The notes under the pieces: model-generated
Databases searched by the model: none
Seen by the model: only the letters and a program-made list of their open reading frames with translations
Told to the model about the DNA's origin: nothing
Shown: in pieces, positions 1 to 8,620 of the stretch
Position numbering within the stretch: position 1 is the stretch's first letter
Layout: each line of letters begins with the position of its first letter
Program-made: the position numbers and the translations under genes
Origin: Fidelibacterota bacterium
Lineage (GTDB): Bacteria; Pseudomonadota; Alphaproteobacteria; Rhodospirillales; Rhodospirillaceae
Assembly (NCBI GenBank): GCA_947476895.1
Contig: CANJRX010000013.1
Location: forward strand, 1-60,943
Direction of reading: 5' to 3'
DNA: 60,943 bases

Positions 1-20
1 CCCCCCCCCCCCCCCCCCCC
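1..20. repeat. 20-base poly-C run at the window edge
   Basis: The first 20 bases are all C, then normal sequence begins. Such a run at an extreme end is more likely a contig-end or sequencing artefact than a biological tract. The bases are seen directly; the artefact reading is inference. Confidence 0.6.
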
Positions 21-31
21 ACTCAATTTTT

Positions 32-60
32 TTGCGAAGGGGTTACATTGTCCGTACAAT
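32..60 (+). promoter_or_regulatory. Putative sigma-70-like promoter with palindrome over the -10
   Basis: TTGCGA (32-37), a 17-base spacer and TACAAT (55-60) fit a promoter for the TonB-dependent receptor gene 245 bases downstream. The -10 lies inside an inverted repeat, ATTGT-CCGT-ACAAT (47-60), which could be an operator. The rest of the first 304 bases holds no gene; it looks like a long leader. Confidence 0.35.
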
Positions 61-132
61 TCTTTTCAGAGGGAGTGCGCAAAGGCCTTGCCGTTGCGCC
101 GTGATATTTGGAGAGCTATCACGAATTCTGGG

Positions 133-178
133 CGATCTTAATGATCGTGCGGAGAGACGCCGCGGAGATAACGCGGCG
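133..178 (+). other. Hairpins in the long 5' leader of the TonB-dependent receptor
   Basis: Two stem-loops can be drawn. A weak one pairs CGATC (133-137) with GATCG (143-147). A strong one pairs CGCCGCG (158-164) with CGCGGCG (172-178) around a 7-base loop. No U-tract follows the second, so it is not an obvious terminator. It may affect leader stability or translation; no riboswitch class was recognised. Confidence 0.35.
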
Positions 179-304
179 AGAGGGGAGTTAAGTTTTAAAG
201 GTTAAATGCGGGCCTTGCGTTGTCTTGGATAGACGGCGCGGAAGAGCTTTGTTCCATGCCGAAATGGAAGGCTGACTATTTCAATTTAAGAAGGGGAGCT
301 TCAT

Positions 305-3300
305 ATGTTGTTCGACACATCTAAGCATTCATCATCCATCCGTGCGCGCGCGCTGACGACTGTCAGCTCGCTTGCTGTTGCGACTTCGCTATTGAGCGGA
401 CATGTCGCGTTCGCCGCCGAGCAAGCTGCCGGCGCAGTTGAAGAAATCATCGTCACCGGTTCGCGCATCGCCCGTGAAGGCTATGAAGCGCCGACGCCGT
501 TGACTGTTATGAACGTCGAAGCCATCGAAAACTCAGCCAACGCCAACATGGCGGAAGCCATGAAGGACATGCCGCTGTTCTCGGGCAACGCCACGCCGAC
601 CAGCGCCCAGGGCGGTGTGTCGAGCGGCAACGCCGGCATGAACATCCTGAACCTGCGCGGTATCGGTGCAGGCCGCTCGCTCATGTTGCTCGATGGTCAC
701 CGCACGGTGGGTAACAACTCCGACGGCGCCGTCGACTTGAACACCTTCCCGCAGATGCTCGTCGCGCGCGTCGATATCGTGACCGGCGGTGTGTCGGCCG
801 TGTACGGCTCGGACGCCGTAGCCGGTGTCGCGAACTTCATTCTCGATAAGACCTATACCGGCGTGAAGGGCGAAGTATCCAGCGGTATCACGTCTTACGG
901 CGACGACAAAAACTACAAGGTCGGCCTCGCAGCCGGCTTCGGCTTTGGTGGCGGTCGTGGCCACGTGCTGATCAGCGGTGAGCAGGTCAGAAAGACGGGT
1001 ATCTTGAACGGCTCCAACGGCCGCGAGTGGGATTTGGACGGCACGCAGACCATCCAGAACCCCGCTTATCTTTCAACCTGTACGGCGGGCAGCTGCCAGC
1101 CGTTCTACATCGCCTCCAACCACATCGGCATGAGCACCACGGCGGCCGGCGGTATCATCACCTCCGGTACGTTGAAGGGCACAGCCTTCGGTCCGGGCGG
1201 CGTTCCGTATCAATTCAATTATGGTTCTGTTTACTCCGCCCCGCTGATGATCGGCGGCGACTGGCAGACGCAACAAACCGCACCGTTCAATAGCTCGTTG
1301 GACAACAAAGAATCGCGCCAGTCGGCGTATTTGCGCGTCGCTTATGACGTGTCAGATAAAGTAAACGTCTATGCTTCTGCGTCTTGGAACCGTGCCTTCA
1401 CGCTCGGCACGACGCTGCCCCGCCTGCGTCAAGGCAGCACGTCAACCAACTCAGCGTCGTACATCACCAACGCTGCGCAGCCTTACGTCACCGGCGGCCC
1501 AGCGTCCGGTCTGGCTCCGGGCGTCCCGTTCCCGTTCCCGGTCTCCGCGGTTAGCAATAGGGTCGACACCGGCAGCAGCAACATTCTGAATCTGGGTCTG
1601 CGTTCTGACAACGCCTTCCTCCCGGCCGAAGTCAAAGCGAAAATCCCAGCTACCGTTACGGTGCTGCAGTTCGGTTCTTGGACCGTCGATCTGCCGCTCG
1701 TCTCGACGGAAAACGAACACTTCGTCAATCGTAACGTGGTTGGCGCGACCGGCGCCTTCTCGGCGTTCAGCAAAGATTGGTCGTGGGATCTGTACTTCCA
1801 GAACGGCTACAGCCGTAACTCGATCACGGCCGGCGGTGGTATCACCGACGAAGTCAAATGGGCCCAGGCCGTTGATGCGGTCCGCGATCCGAACACCGGC
1901 CGCATCGTTTGCCGTTCGACTCTCACGAACCTCAACGATGGTTGCGTACCGTTCAACGTGATCGGTATCGGCGTGAACAGCGAAGCGGCCAAGGACTACG
2001 TGCTGACCAACGGTCATATGTACCAGAAGCTGACCCAGAACGTGTTCGCCGGTACGATCACTGGCGAGCCCTTTGATCTGTGGGCCGGTCCGGTCTCGCT
2101 CGCTTTGAACGTTGAGTACCGCACGGAAAAGGTCGGCGGCCGCAACGAAAACGACGATCAGTTCAACAACAACTTCTCGGGCAACTACCACCCCACGTTC
2201 GGTAAGTATAACGTGAAAGAAGCTGCGTTCGAGTTGATCGTGCCGTTGGCTAAAGGCGAATCTTGGGCTGATAATTGGGACTTGAGCTTGGCTGCTCGCG
2301 GTACCGACTACAGCACCTCGGGCTACGTCACGACCTGGAAAGTGGGAACCACCTACACGCCGATCCCGGACATCAAGCTCCGTGTGACGCGTTCACGTGA
2401 CATCCGCGCTCCGAACCTAAACGACCTTTACCTGCCGTCGAGCTTCGGTCGTGGTAACGGCTTCGATCCGTTCAGCGGCACGACGCACCAGCTCAACTCC
2501 TTTGCCACCGGTAACCCAAACCTGAAGCCTGAAAAAGGCGACACGACGGGTATCGGCTTGGTGCTGCAGCCCAGCTTCGTTCCGGGTTTCAGCTTCTCGG
2601 TCGACTACTGGAACATTGCGATTAAAGACGCCATCGGCGCCGTCGGTCGCGATAACATCACTCAGTACTGCTATGACGGTCGTCTGGAATATTGCTCCGC
2701 GCTGCGCTTCCAGAATCCGTTCGCGGGTCCAGGCACCAGCAACTTCGTGATCGATGTTACGACCAGCGGCTTCAATATTTCGAAGACCCTCGATCGTGGC
2801 TTCGACTTCGACGCCACTTACCGCATGGGTATGGACGAACTGATGTCGGATTGGGCCGGCACGCTGACCTTCAGCGGTAACGCCACGCTGTATTTGAAGA
2901 GCTATTCAAACAACAGCATCAACAAGCCGACGGATAACGCTGGTTCGAACAACTCTGGTCCGCCGGATTGGCGTATCACTGCCGGCTTGACGTACAACCT
3001 CGACCCGATCCGCGTCGGCGTCACGGCGCGCGGCGTCTCGTCGGGTACGTACAACAATGCCTGGATCGTCTGCGCACCGGGCACCTGCCCGGTCTCGACC
3101 GCCGACAACAGAACGCTGAGCACCGTCCTCGGCGGCACGCTCGGCGGCAGCCCGAACGTTATCCCGGGCCGTTGGTACTTCGATATGTCGACCTCGTACA
3201 AGTTCGCCATCGGCGAGTCTGTCGAAGCCGATGCGTTCTTGAACATCAAGAACATCGCCAACTCTGACCCGGTCGTGATCCCGATCCAAACCGGAACGCC

Positions 3301-3382
3301 GCACAGCGCCCACCCGACCAACTCGGGCCTGTACGACGTGTTCGGCCGTGTGTTCCGCGCAGGGGTGCGCTTCAAGATGTAA
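305..3382 (+). CDS. TonB-dependent outer-membrane receptor
   Basis: This 1025-residue protein has a signal peptide (about residues 1-37, cleavage near AFA-AEQ), a TonB-box-like EEIIVTGS (46-53), a plug domain with RGIGAGRSLMLLDGHR and YGSDAVAGVANF, and a long beta-barrel ending in GRVFRAGVRFKM. Several short Cys pairs (for example STCTAGSCQ and VCAPGTCP) probably staple extracellular loops. The ATG at 305 follows a good ribosome site (AAGGGGAGC). Family knowledge: such receptors import siderophores, saccharides or peptides across the outer membrane using TonB-ExbBD energy. The substrate cannot be read from sequence; the size and style match the large receptors of Caulobacter and sphingomonads. 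It stands alone and ends in a strong terminator. Confidence 0.93.
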   Translation: MLFDTSKHSSSIRARALTTVSSLAVATSLLSGHVAFAAEQAAGAVEEIIVTGSRIAREGYEAPTPLTVMNVEAIENSANANMAEAMKDMPLFSGNATPTSAQGGVSSGNAGMNILNLRGIGAGRSLMLLDGHRTVGNNSDGAVDLNTFPQMLVARVDIVTGGVSAVYGSDAVAGVANFILDKTYTGVKGEVSSGITSYGDDKNYKVGLAAGFGFGGGRGHVLISGEQVRKTGILNGSNGREWDLDGTQTIQNPAYLSTCTAGSCQPFYIASNHIGMSTTAAGGIITSGTLKGTAFGPGGVPYQFNYGSVYSAPLMIGGDWQTQQTAPFNSSLDNKESRQSAYLRVAYDVSDKVNVYASASWNRAFTLGTTLPRLRQGSTSTNSASYITNAAQPYVTGGPASGLAPGVPFPFPVSAVSNRVDTGSSNILNLGLRSDNAFLPAEVKAKIPATVTVLQFGSWTVDLPLVSTENEHFVNRNVVGATGAFSAFSKDWSWDLYFQNGYSRNSITAGGGITDEVKWAQAVDAVRDPNTGRIVCRSTLTNLNDGCVPFNVIGIGVNSEAAKDYVLTNGHMYQKLTQNVFAGTITGEPFDLWAGPVSLALNVEYRTEKVGGRNENDDQFNNNFSGNYHPTFGKYNVKEAAFELIVPLAKGESWADNWDLSLAARGTDYSTSGYVTTWKVGTTYTPIPDIKLRVTRSRDIRAPNLNDLYLPSSFGRGNGFDPFSGTTHQLNSFATGNPNLKPEKGDTTGIGLVLQPSFVPGFSFSVDYWNIAIKDAIGAVGRDNITQYCYDGRLEYCSALRFQNPFAGPGTSNFVIDVTTSGFNISKTLDRGFDFDATYRMGMDELMSDWAGTLTFSGNATLYLKSYSNNSINKPTDNAGSNNSGPPDWRITAGLTYNLDPIRVGVTARGVSSGTYNNAWIVCAPGTCPVSTADNRTLSTVLGGTLGGSPNVIPGRWYFDMSTSYKFAIGESVEADAFLNIKNIANSDPVVIPIQTGTPHSAHPTNSGLYDVFGRVFRAGVRFKM

Positions 3383-3486
3383 CTTAGCGAATCTGCGACT
3401 CCGGACCCCCTCCGGCCGCAGACGCAACGCCGGCTACTGCCTCTATCCTGGTGGCCGGCGTTGTGCATTTGTTAAGGACGAAAAGA

Positions 3487-3525
3487 AGAGGGCTGCTTTC
3501 ATAAGAAAGCAGCCCTCTGCATTTT
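3487..3525. terminator. Rho-independent terminator, probably bidirectional
   Basis: A perfect 14-bp stem (3487-3500 with 3505-3518) closes a 4-base loop and is followed by GCATTTTT on the + strand, ending the receptor transcript. On the minus strand the stem is followed by TCTTTTCG, so it can also stop transcripts coming from the small peptide gene at 3544-3627. Confidence 0.85.
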
Positions 3526-3543
3526 TAGTCTGAAGCTAAGGTC

Positions 3544-3627
3544 TTAAATCCAGCTGGTGAATACCGCGATCAAAACAATCACAGAGAGCGGAACACCGAG
3601 CAGCCAAAGAATAATGCCTTTACCCAT
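3544..3627 (-). CDS. 27-residue single-span membrane peptide
   Basis: A short frame starts at ATG 3627 behind an ideal ribosome site (AAGGAG, 7 bases before the start) and encodes 27 residues beginning MGKGIILWLLGVP and ending in AVFTSWI. Almost the whole chain is one hydrophobic helix. It lies 78 bases after the cytochrome c gene on the same strand and directly before the bidirectional terminator, which fits the last gene of that transcript. Very short proteins beginning MGKG-(I/L)-LWLLG occur as unannotated peptides in other proteobacteria as far as I recall; their role is unknown. A role near the cytochrome or transporter is only inference. Confidence 0.6.
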   Translation of the reverse strand: MGKGIILWLLGVPLSVIVLIAVFTSWI

Positions 3628-3705
3628 GACGTTTCTCCTTAATGAGTTACATCAATAAAACGCCGTCCTTGCGTTTTAGTTCCTCATGCACCGCGGGAGA
3701 TAGTT

Positions 3706-4731
3706 TTAGGGCGCCAAGGTTGCCAAATAGGCGGCGGCGGCCAGCATGTCGTCCTGGCTAATCGAATAGAGCAGGGGCGCCATTTGTATGCTGAGCAGGC
3801 CTTCACGCTTGCGCTGCTGCATGTCGAACATCTGACGCATCAGGTAGCTGGGCGCACGTCCGGCGATGGCCGGGAACGAACCGCCGCCCTGCAGGTTGTC
3901 GCCATGACACTCCACGCAGGGCACGATCACGCCGCCGCCCGTACGCACAAGGCTTTCGCCCCGCTCAACGCTGCCCTTGGGCACGTAGGCCGTAAACTTG
4001 GCGCGCGGGTTATGCTTTTCGAAGTCCTCGAGGTTCGACGGCACTTCGACGATGCGATTACCCAAAGGTTCGGTGCCGGCAGATTTGCCGGTCAGCGGCA
4101 CAAAAATGCCGTCGCGGACCTCGGTTTTGGGCGCTGTATCGCTCTCGACGACGGTGATCCACGGGGCCGGCTTTAAAGACGCGTAATAGCGGGCGGCTGC
4201 CTCGATGTCCTCGCTCGTCATAGCCTTGGCGAAGGCGACCATCAGTTGCGTCTCAACCTTCCGGTGGTCCGATGACTCCCGCCGGCCGTTCTTAAAATCA
4301 TAGAGCTGCTGCATGAGGTATTCGAAGGTCGACCCGGTCAGATTGGCCGTTCCGGGCGTGCCGCGGCCATTGGGCAGGTGACACCCAGCGCAGGCCCAGA
4401 TGGGGCGTGTGGCAGCTTCGCGCCCCTTGGCGACGATCTCGGGCATTTCAGGGTGATCCCCGGGGAACCAGTCTGCCGGGGCATAGCGGTTAAAAATCTG
4501 CGCCGCGGTGAACTGGGCAGTGGTGCCTGGGAGGCTGAGCTTTTTGGTATCATCGAGCTCAGGCGCCGGCGGTATAACCACCGGCGGCATCTTCGCCATG
4601 GTGTTAAGCCGCACTTCCGTCGGTTCCGTTGCACCGTAAGCCCACATGGGGGGAACGTCGGCAGCCCAGGATGGCCCGCTTCCCAAAGCCATCACAAGTG
4701 CAACAACAGGTCCGGCGAGAATTGCTTTCAT
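3706..4731 (-). CDS. Secreted di-haem c-type cytochrome
   Basis: The 341-residue protein has a signal peptide (about 1-24, cleavage near SWA-A) and two haem-c motifs, CAGCH (114-118) and CVECH (272-276), so it should carry two class I cytochrome c domains in the periplasm. A proline-rich linker follows the mature N-terminus (about 49-57). A clear paralogue with the same layout is encoded at 48124-49128. The gene starts 17 bases after the stop of the upstream MFS gene, suggesting co-transcription. Function as electron carrier for a periplasmic dehydrogenase or oxidase is family-level inference; no partner enzyme is adjacent. Confidence 0.88.
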   Translation of the reverse strand: MKAILAGPVVALVMALGSGPSWAADVPPMWAYGATEPTEVRLNTMAKMPPVVIPPAPELDDTKKLSLPGTTAQFTAAQIFNRYAPADWFPGDHPEMPEIVAKGREAATRPIWACAGCHLPNGRGTPGTANLTGSTFEYLMQQLYDFKNGRRESSDHRKVETQLMVAFAKAMTSEDIEAAARYYASLKPAPWITVVESDTAPKTEVRDGIFVPLTGKSAGTEPLGNRIVEVPSNLEDFEKHNPRAKFTAYVPKGSVERGESLVRTGGGVIVPCVECHGDNLQGGGSFPAIAGRAPSYLMRQMFDMQQRKREGLLSIQMAPLLYSISQDDMLAAAAYLATLAP

Positions 4732-4748
4732 GGCGCCCGTAAGGGTGT

Positions 4749-5999
4749 TTAAACCGCCGGCTTCGCGGTCCGCTCCACAATAGACCGATGGATGCGGTAC
4801 ATCAAAGTTACTGTAATGAGCGCGGCCCCTATCACCACGTAACCCACCCGGTCGAAATGACTTATGTGCCCGTCGGCATTTTGCACGACGATAAAGCCGG
4901 CGATGACCGAAGCAATGCCGCCCGATACCTGCTGCAGGGAGGAGCTGACGGCGTTGAATGCGCCGCGCTTTGTGACGTCGGGGATGGCTGACATCAAAGC
5001 CGTCGCAGGGATAATGCGCGAGAAGATACCTACAAACATCACGGCGTTGACTGCTATTACGACAGGCAGGGGGGTCTCGCCGAGGTGCGTATAGATCAGC
5101 GCCATGATGACAGAAACCGCGGTGCCGAAAGCGAACACCCGGAATTTACCAAACCGGTCGCTGGCGCGCCCAATTAGCGGGCCGACGAAAATCGTGCACA
5201 GACCAGTTGCCAAATAAACCGTCGGCAAATGGTCGAGTGAAATACCTAGATTGTTGACTGTAAAAGCGCTGCTGAACGGCATAATCATAAATCCGCCAGT
5301 CGCCAACAGTGTGACAGTCGCAAAAGCCAGCAGATATCGCGGATCAGTAATTGTGTGAACCAAATGCATCAATGGGCTGTGCTCTTGTTTCAGGCCAAGA
5401 TGCATATCAACCGGTTTCAGCCCCATCATGATCACCACACCGACAGCGCTTCCAACGACAATGATCAGGACAAAGGGTGCGTGCCAGTTCCAAGCATTTG
5501 CCAGATAAAGTGCAATGGGCAGGCCTAGGATTTGACTGGCGGCAAAGGCCGTTTGAACGATGCCCATCACCCGTCCGCGTATTTCCAATGCAAAAAGATC
5601 GGTAGTGATGGCCATAACGATGGAGCCGATGACTCCGCCGAAGATGCCGGTCACGATGCGTGCTGCCAGCAGCAGATGGAAAGTGGCGGCTACTGCGCAT
5701 AGCGCGGTACCCAAGATGAATCCGGTGTAAAAGAACAGCAGCAGTTTTTTGCGGTCGAAGCGGTCGGCGAAGCCGGCCGCGAGCATAGCGGAAACGCCGG
5801 CGCTAAATGCATAAGCTGACACCACCAATGCAAATTGCTGTGGTGTGATCTGTAGGGCCGGCATGACGATAGCGCCCAAGGGCGCGATAACCATGAAATC
5901 CAGGATGATCGAGAATTGGAGGAACGCGAGAATTCCCACAACGAATTTCTGATAACCAGTGAACTTTAAGGCTGCCGGCTTAGCGGACGCGTCTTGCAT
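4749..5999 (-). CDS. MFS transporter
   Basis: A 416-residue integral membrane protein with about twelve hydrophobic segments and the major-facilitator signature GFADRFDRKK between TM2 and TM3, repeated in weaker form as GRASDRFGKFR in the second half. These mark a proton-driven importer or exporter of the inner membrane. ATG 5999 was chosen because GGGGA lies about 8 bases upstream; a GTG at 6014 is the alternative. It is the first gene of a likely unit with the cytochrome c and the 27-residue peptide. The substrate is unknown; sugar or drug efflux types are both possible. Confidence 0.88.
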   Translation of the reverse strand: MQDASAKPAALKFTGYQKFVVGILAFLQFSIILDFMVIAPLGAIVMPALQITPQQFALVVSAYAFSAGVSAMLAAGFADRFDRKKLLLFFYTGFILGTALCAVAATFHLLLAARIVTGIFGGVIGSIVMAITTDLFALEIRGRVMGIVQTAFAASQILGLPIALYLANAWNWHAPFVLIIVVGSAVGVVIMMGLKPVDMHLGLKQEHSPLMHLVHTITDPRYLLAFATVTLLATGGFMIMPFSSAFTVNNLGISLDHLPTVYLATGLCTIFVGPLIGRASDRFGKFRVFAFGTAVSVIMALIYTHLGETPLPVVIAVNAVMFVGIFSRIIPATALMSAIPDVTKRGAFNAVSSSLQQVSGGIASVIAGFIVVQNADGHISHFDRVGYVVIGAALITVTLMYRIHRSIVERTAKPAV

Positions 6000-6128
6000 A
6001 AAAGATTTCCCCACTTTTCTTGGCGGCCTTGTTATGCCGCAAAGGTCCTTTTAAAGCGAGGACTTCACGATAATATATGAGCAATTCTGATCGCGTATCC
6101 CATACCTTTTTAATTTCTCAGTTATGTC

Positions 6129-8615
6129 ATGACGGTGTCTTTAGAGCAGGCCATATCTTTTCATCAAAGTGGCAATCTTGCCGCCGCTGAGCAACTTTAT
6201 CTCAGCGCACTAAGGCTGGATCCGTCGAATGCTACAGGCCTGCACCTCCTGGGGACGTTGCAGCTGCAGCAAGGACGTTTTGCCGAAGCCATAGCCAGCT
6301 TTGACCGGGTTCTGGGGCTAAAGGCCGGCAATGCGGATACGTATGCTAATCGCGGCGTCGCTCTTTGCAATCTGCAGCGCTTCAAGGATGCGGTCGTCAG
6401 TTTCGACAAAGCTTTGGGGTTCAAACCCAAGGCACCAGAGTTGCTCTGCAACCGCGGTATGGCTTTGTACTACTTGGGGCGTCTTGAGCTCGCACTCGCA
6501 AGTTATGACCAAGCGCTGGAGGCGCAGCCCCAGTATTTCGATGCCTTAATGGCGCGCGCCAATGTACTGCGCGAACTGAAGCGCAGTGACGAGGCGCTCA
6601 AAAGTTACGAAAGGGTGTTTGCTCTCGCACCTGAGCGTCCCGAGCTTCACTACAGTATTGGTGTCGTCCTCATCGATCTTGGCCGCTTGCCCGAGGCGGT
6701 AGCGAGTTTCGACCGGGCTTTGCAAATGGCGCCCGACTATGCGGAAGCCTGGAATAATAGTGGCAGCACACTGCAGTCGCTCGGAAGATTGGACGAAGCG
6801 TTAGCCAAATTCGAGCGGGCCATTACTGTGAAACCGGATCTCGCGCTGGCTCATCACAATCGCGGTTCGGTTTTGCGTCGTCTGGGACGTTTGCAAGAGG
6901 CGCTCGACAGCCACGACCAGGCACTTGCACTTCAACCGCAGCTCGCCGAAATCTGGAATGACCGCGGGCTAGCCTTGCGGGACCTTAAGCGGTTTCCCGA
7001 AGCCGTCGCCAGTTTTGATCAAGCTTTGAAGCTCCAGCCCAAGCACGCCGACGCGTTTAATAATCGCGGTGTTGCCTTATGGGATATGGACCGCATCGAC
7101 GACGCCGAAAGAAGCTTCGATAAGGCCGTTGCGATCAAACCGGATTTCGCTGCGGCCATATACAATCGCGGCATCATGATTTGGGCGCGGAAACGCCACT
7201 TAGAAGCGGCGCTGCGCGATCTGGAAAAAGTGCTGAAAATAAGTCCCGACTATCCCTATGCGCGGGGCGACGTCATCCACCTGAAAATGTACGGTGCCGA
7301 TTGGCGGACCTTTGCCGAAGACGCATCGCGGATTGATGAAGAGGTAAGGGCGGGCAAACCTGCGGCGGTACCTTTTGTATATCAGGCCATTTCGCAGTCG
7401 CCGGCCCTCCAACGTACCTGCGCCCAGACTTATGTCGAAGCGACTTACCCGGCGGCGGTGGTGTGGACCAATAAAATCCGTAAGCCGGGCAAAATCCGTG
7501 TGGGTTACGTCTGTGGCGAGTTCCGGGAACACGCGACCTCTTACCTCAGCGCGGGTCTCTACGAGGCCCACGACCGAGACCGTTTCGAAGTCGTGGCGTT
7601 CGATAATGGCGCCGACGATGACAGCGCTTTGCGTCAACGGCTAAAGTCGGCCTTTGATAAATTTATACCAATTCAACTTCTTGGCACCCGTGAAGCCGCC
7701 GCGCGCATAGCGTCTGAAGATATCGACATCCTCGTCAATCTCAACGGTTACTACGGCGCCCTGCGCATGGATGTCTTTGCGCACCGGCCCTCGCCCATAC
7801 AGGTAAATTTCCTCGGCTTTCCCGGAACGCTTGGCGCGACATACATCGACTACATTCTTGCCGACCGGTTTGTGATCGCCGCAGACGAACATGCTCACTA
7901 TGCCGAGAAGGTCGTGTATTTACCGGACAGCTATCAGGTCAACGATTCTCGTCGTGTCGTGCCCCAGCAGATATCCAACCGGGCAGCGCATGGCCTGGCC
8001 GCGGACGCTTTTGTGTTTTGCCATTTCAACTACAGCTACAAGCTTACGCCCGACACCTTTGCACGGTGGATGCGCATCCTAAAACAGGTCGATGGCAGCG
8101 TGCTTTGGCTTTTGCAAAGCGGCGGGGCCTATGCTGAAAATCTGCGACGTGAGGCAGAGCGCCTGGGTGTGGACCGCGCCCGGTTGATTTTTGCGCCGGT
8201 CTTAGAGCAGCAGCAACATCTCGCGCGTTTACCGCTTGCGGACCTGTTCCTCGACTCTCTGCCCTACAACGCCCATACGACGGCAAGCGACGCTTTGCGC
8301 ATGGGCTTGCCGCTGTTGACGCTCAAAGGAAGCACTTTTGCAGGGCGTGTCGCCACCAGCCTGTTGCACGCAGTCGGTCTCCCGGAGATGGTCACCGAGA
8401 CACCCGAGGCCTACGAAGCCCTCGCCATTCGCTTGGCAACGACACCAAGCTTGCTTACGCCCATACGAGAAAAGCTTGCCGGCAACATTCCATCGGCGGC
8501 TCTATTTGATACCTCACGCTTCACGCGCCATATTGAAGCTGCGTATGCGACAATGCTTGAGACCTGGCAAAGCGGCGAGGGGCCGCGCAGCTTTCAAATT
8601 CCGGTTGTTAAGTAA
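6129..8615 (+). CDS. TPR-repeat O-GlcNAc-transferase-like glycosyltransferase (GT41)
   Basis: The 828-residue protein starts with about eleven 34-residue TPR units (roughly 5-378, for example AEAWNNSGSTLQSLGRLDEA) and ends with a GT41 domain (about 450-815). Residues aligned by eye with human OGT His498 and Lys842 are His468 (in REHATSYL) and Lys638 (in FNYSYKLTP), and the UDP-binding region HTTASDALRMGLPLLT is present, so it looks active. Family knowledge: soluble enzymes that transfer sugars from UDP donors to Ser/Thr of proteins, in bacteria sometimes flagellins or surface proteins. No flagellar genes are near. It converges on an FkbM-type methyltransferase. No clear ribosome site precedes ATG 6129. 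Confidence 0.9.
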   Translation: MTVSLEQAISFHQSGNLAAAEQLYLSALRLDPSNATGLHLLGTLQLQQGRFAEAIASFDRVLGLKAGNADTYANRGVALCNLQRFKDAVVSFDKALGFKPKAPELLCNRGMALYYLGRLELALASYDQALEAQPQYFDALMARANVLRELKRSDEALKSYERVFALAPERPELHYSIGVVLIDLGRLPEAVASFDRALQMAPDYAEAWNNSGSTLQSLGRLDEALAKFERAITVKPDLALAHHNRGSVLRRLGRLQEALDSHDQALALQPQLAEIWNDRGLALRDLKRFPEAVASFDQALKLQPKHADAFNNRGVALWDMDRIDDAERSFDKAVAIKPDFAAAIYNRGIMIWARKRHLEAALRDLEKVLKISPDYPYARGDVIHLKMYGADWRTFAEDASRIDEEVRAGKPAAVPFVYQAISQSPALQRTCAQTYVEATYPAAVVWTNKIRKPGKIRVGYVCGEFREHATSYLSAGLYEAHDRDRFEVVAFDNGADDDSALRQRLKSAFDKFIPIQLLGTREAAARIASEDIDILVNLNGYYGALRMDVFAHRPSPIQVNFLGFPGTLGATYIDYILADRFVIAADEHAHYAEKVVYLPDSYQVNDSRRVVPQQISNRAAHGLAADAFVFCHFNYSYKLTPDTFARWMRILKQVDGSVLWLLQSGGAYAENLRREAERLGVDRARLIFAPVLEQQQHLARLPLADLFLDSLPYNAHTTASDALRMGLPLLTLKGSTFAGRVATSLLHAVGLPEMVTETPEAYEALAIRLATTPSLLTPIREKLAGNIPSAALFDTSRFTRHIEAAYATMLETWQSGEGPRSFQIPVVK

Positions 8616-8620
8616 TCACC

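Noticed and set aside
1451-2191. 246-codon open frame on the minus strand inside the TonB receptor
   Set aside because: It is a shadow of the receptor gene, with no ribosome site or family resemblance.
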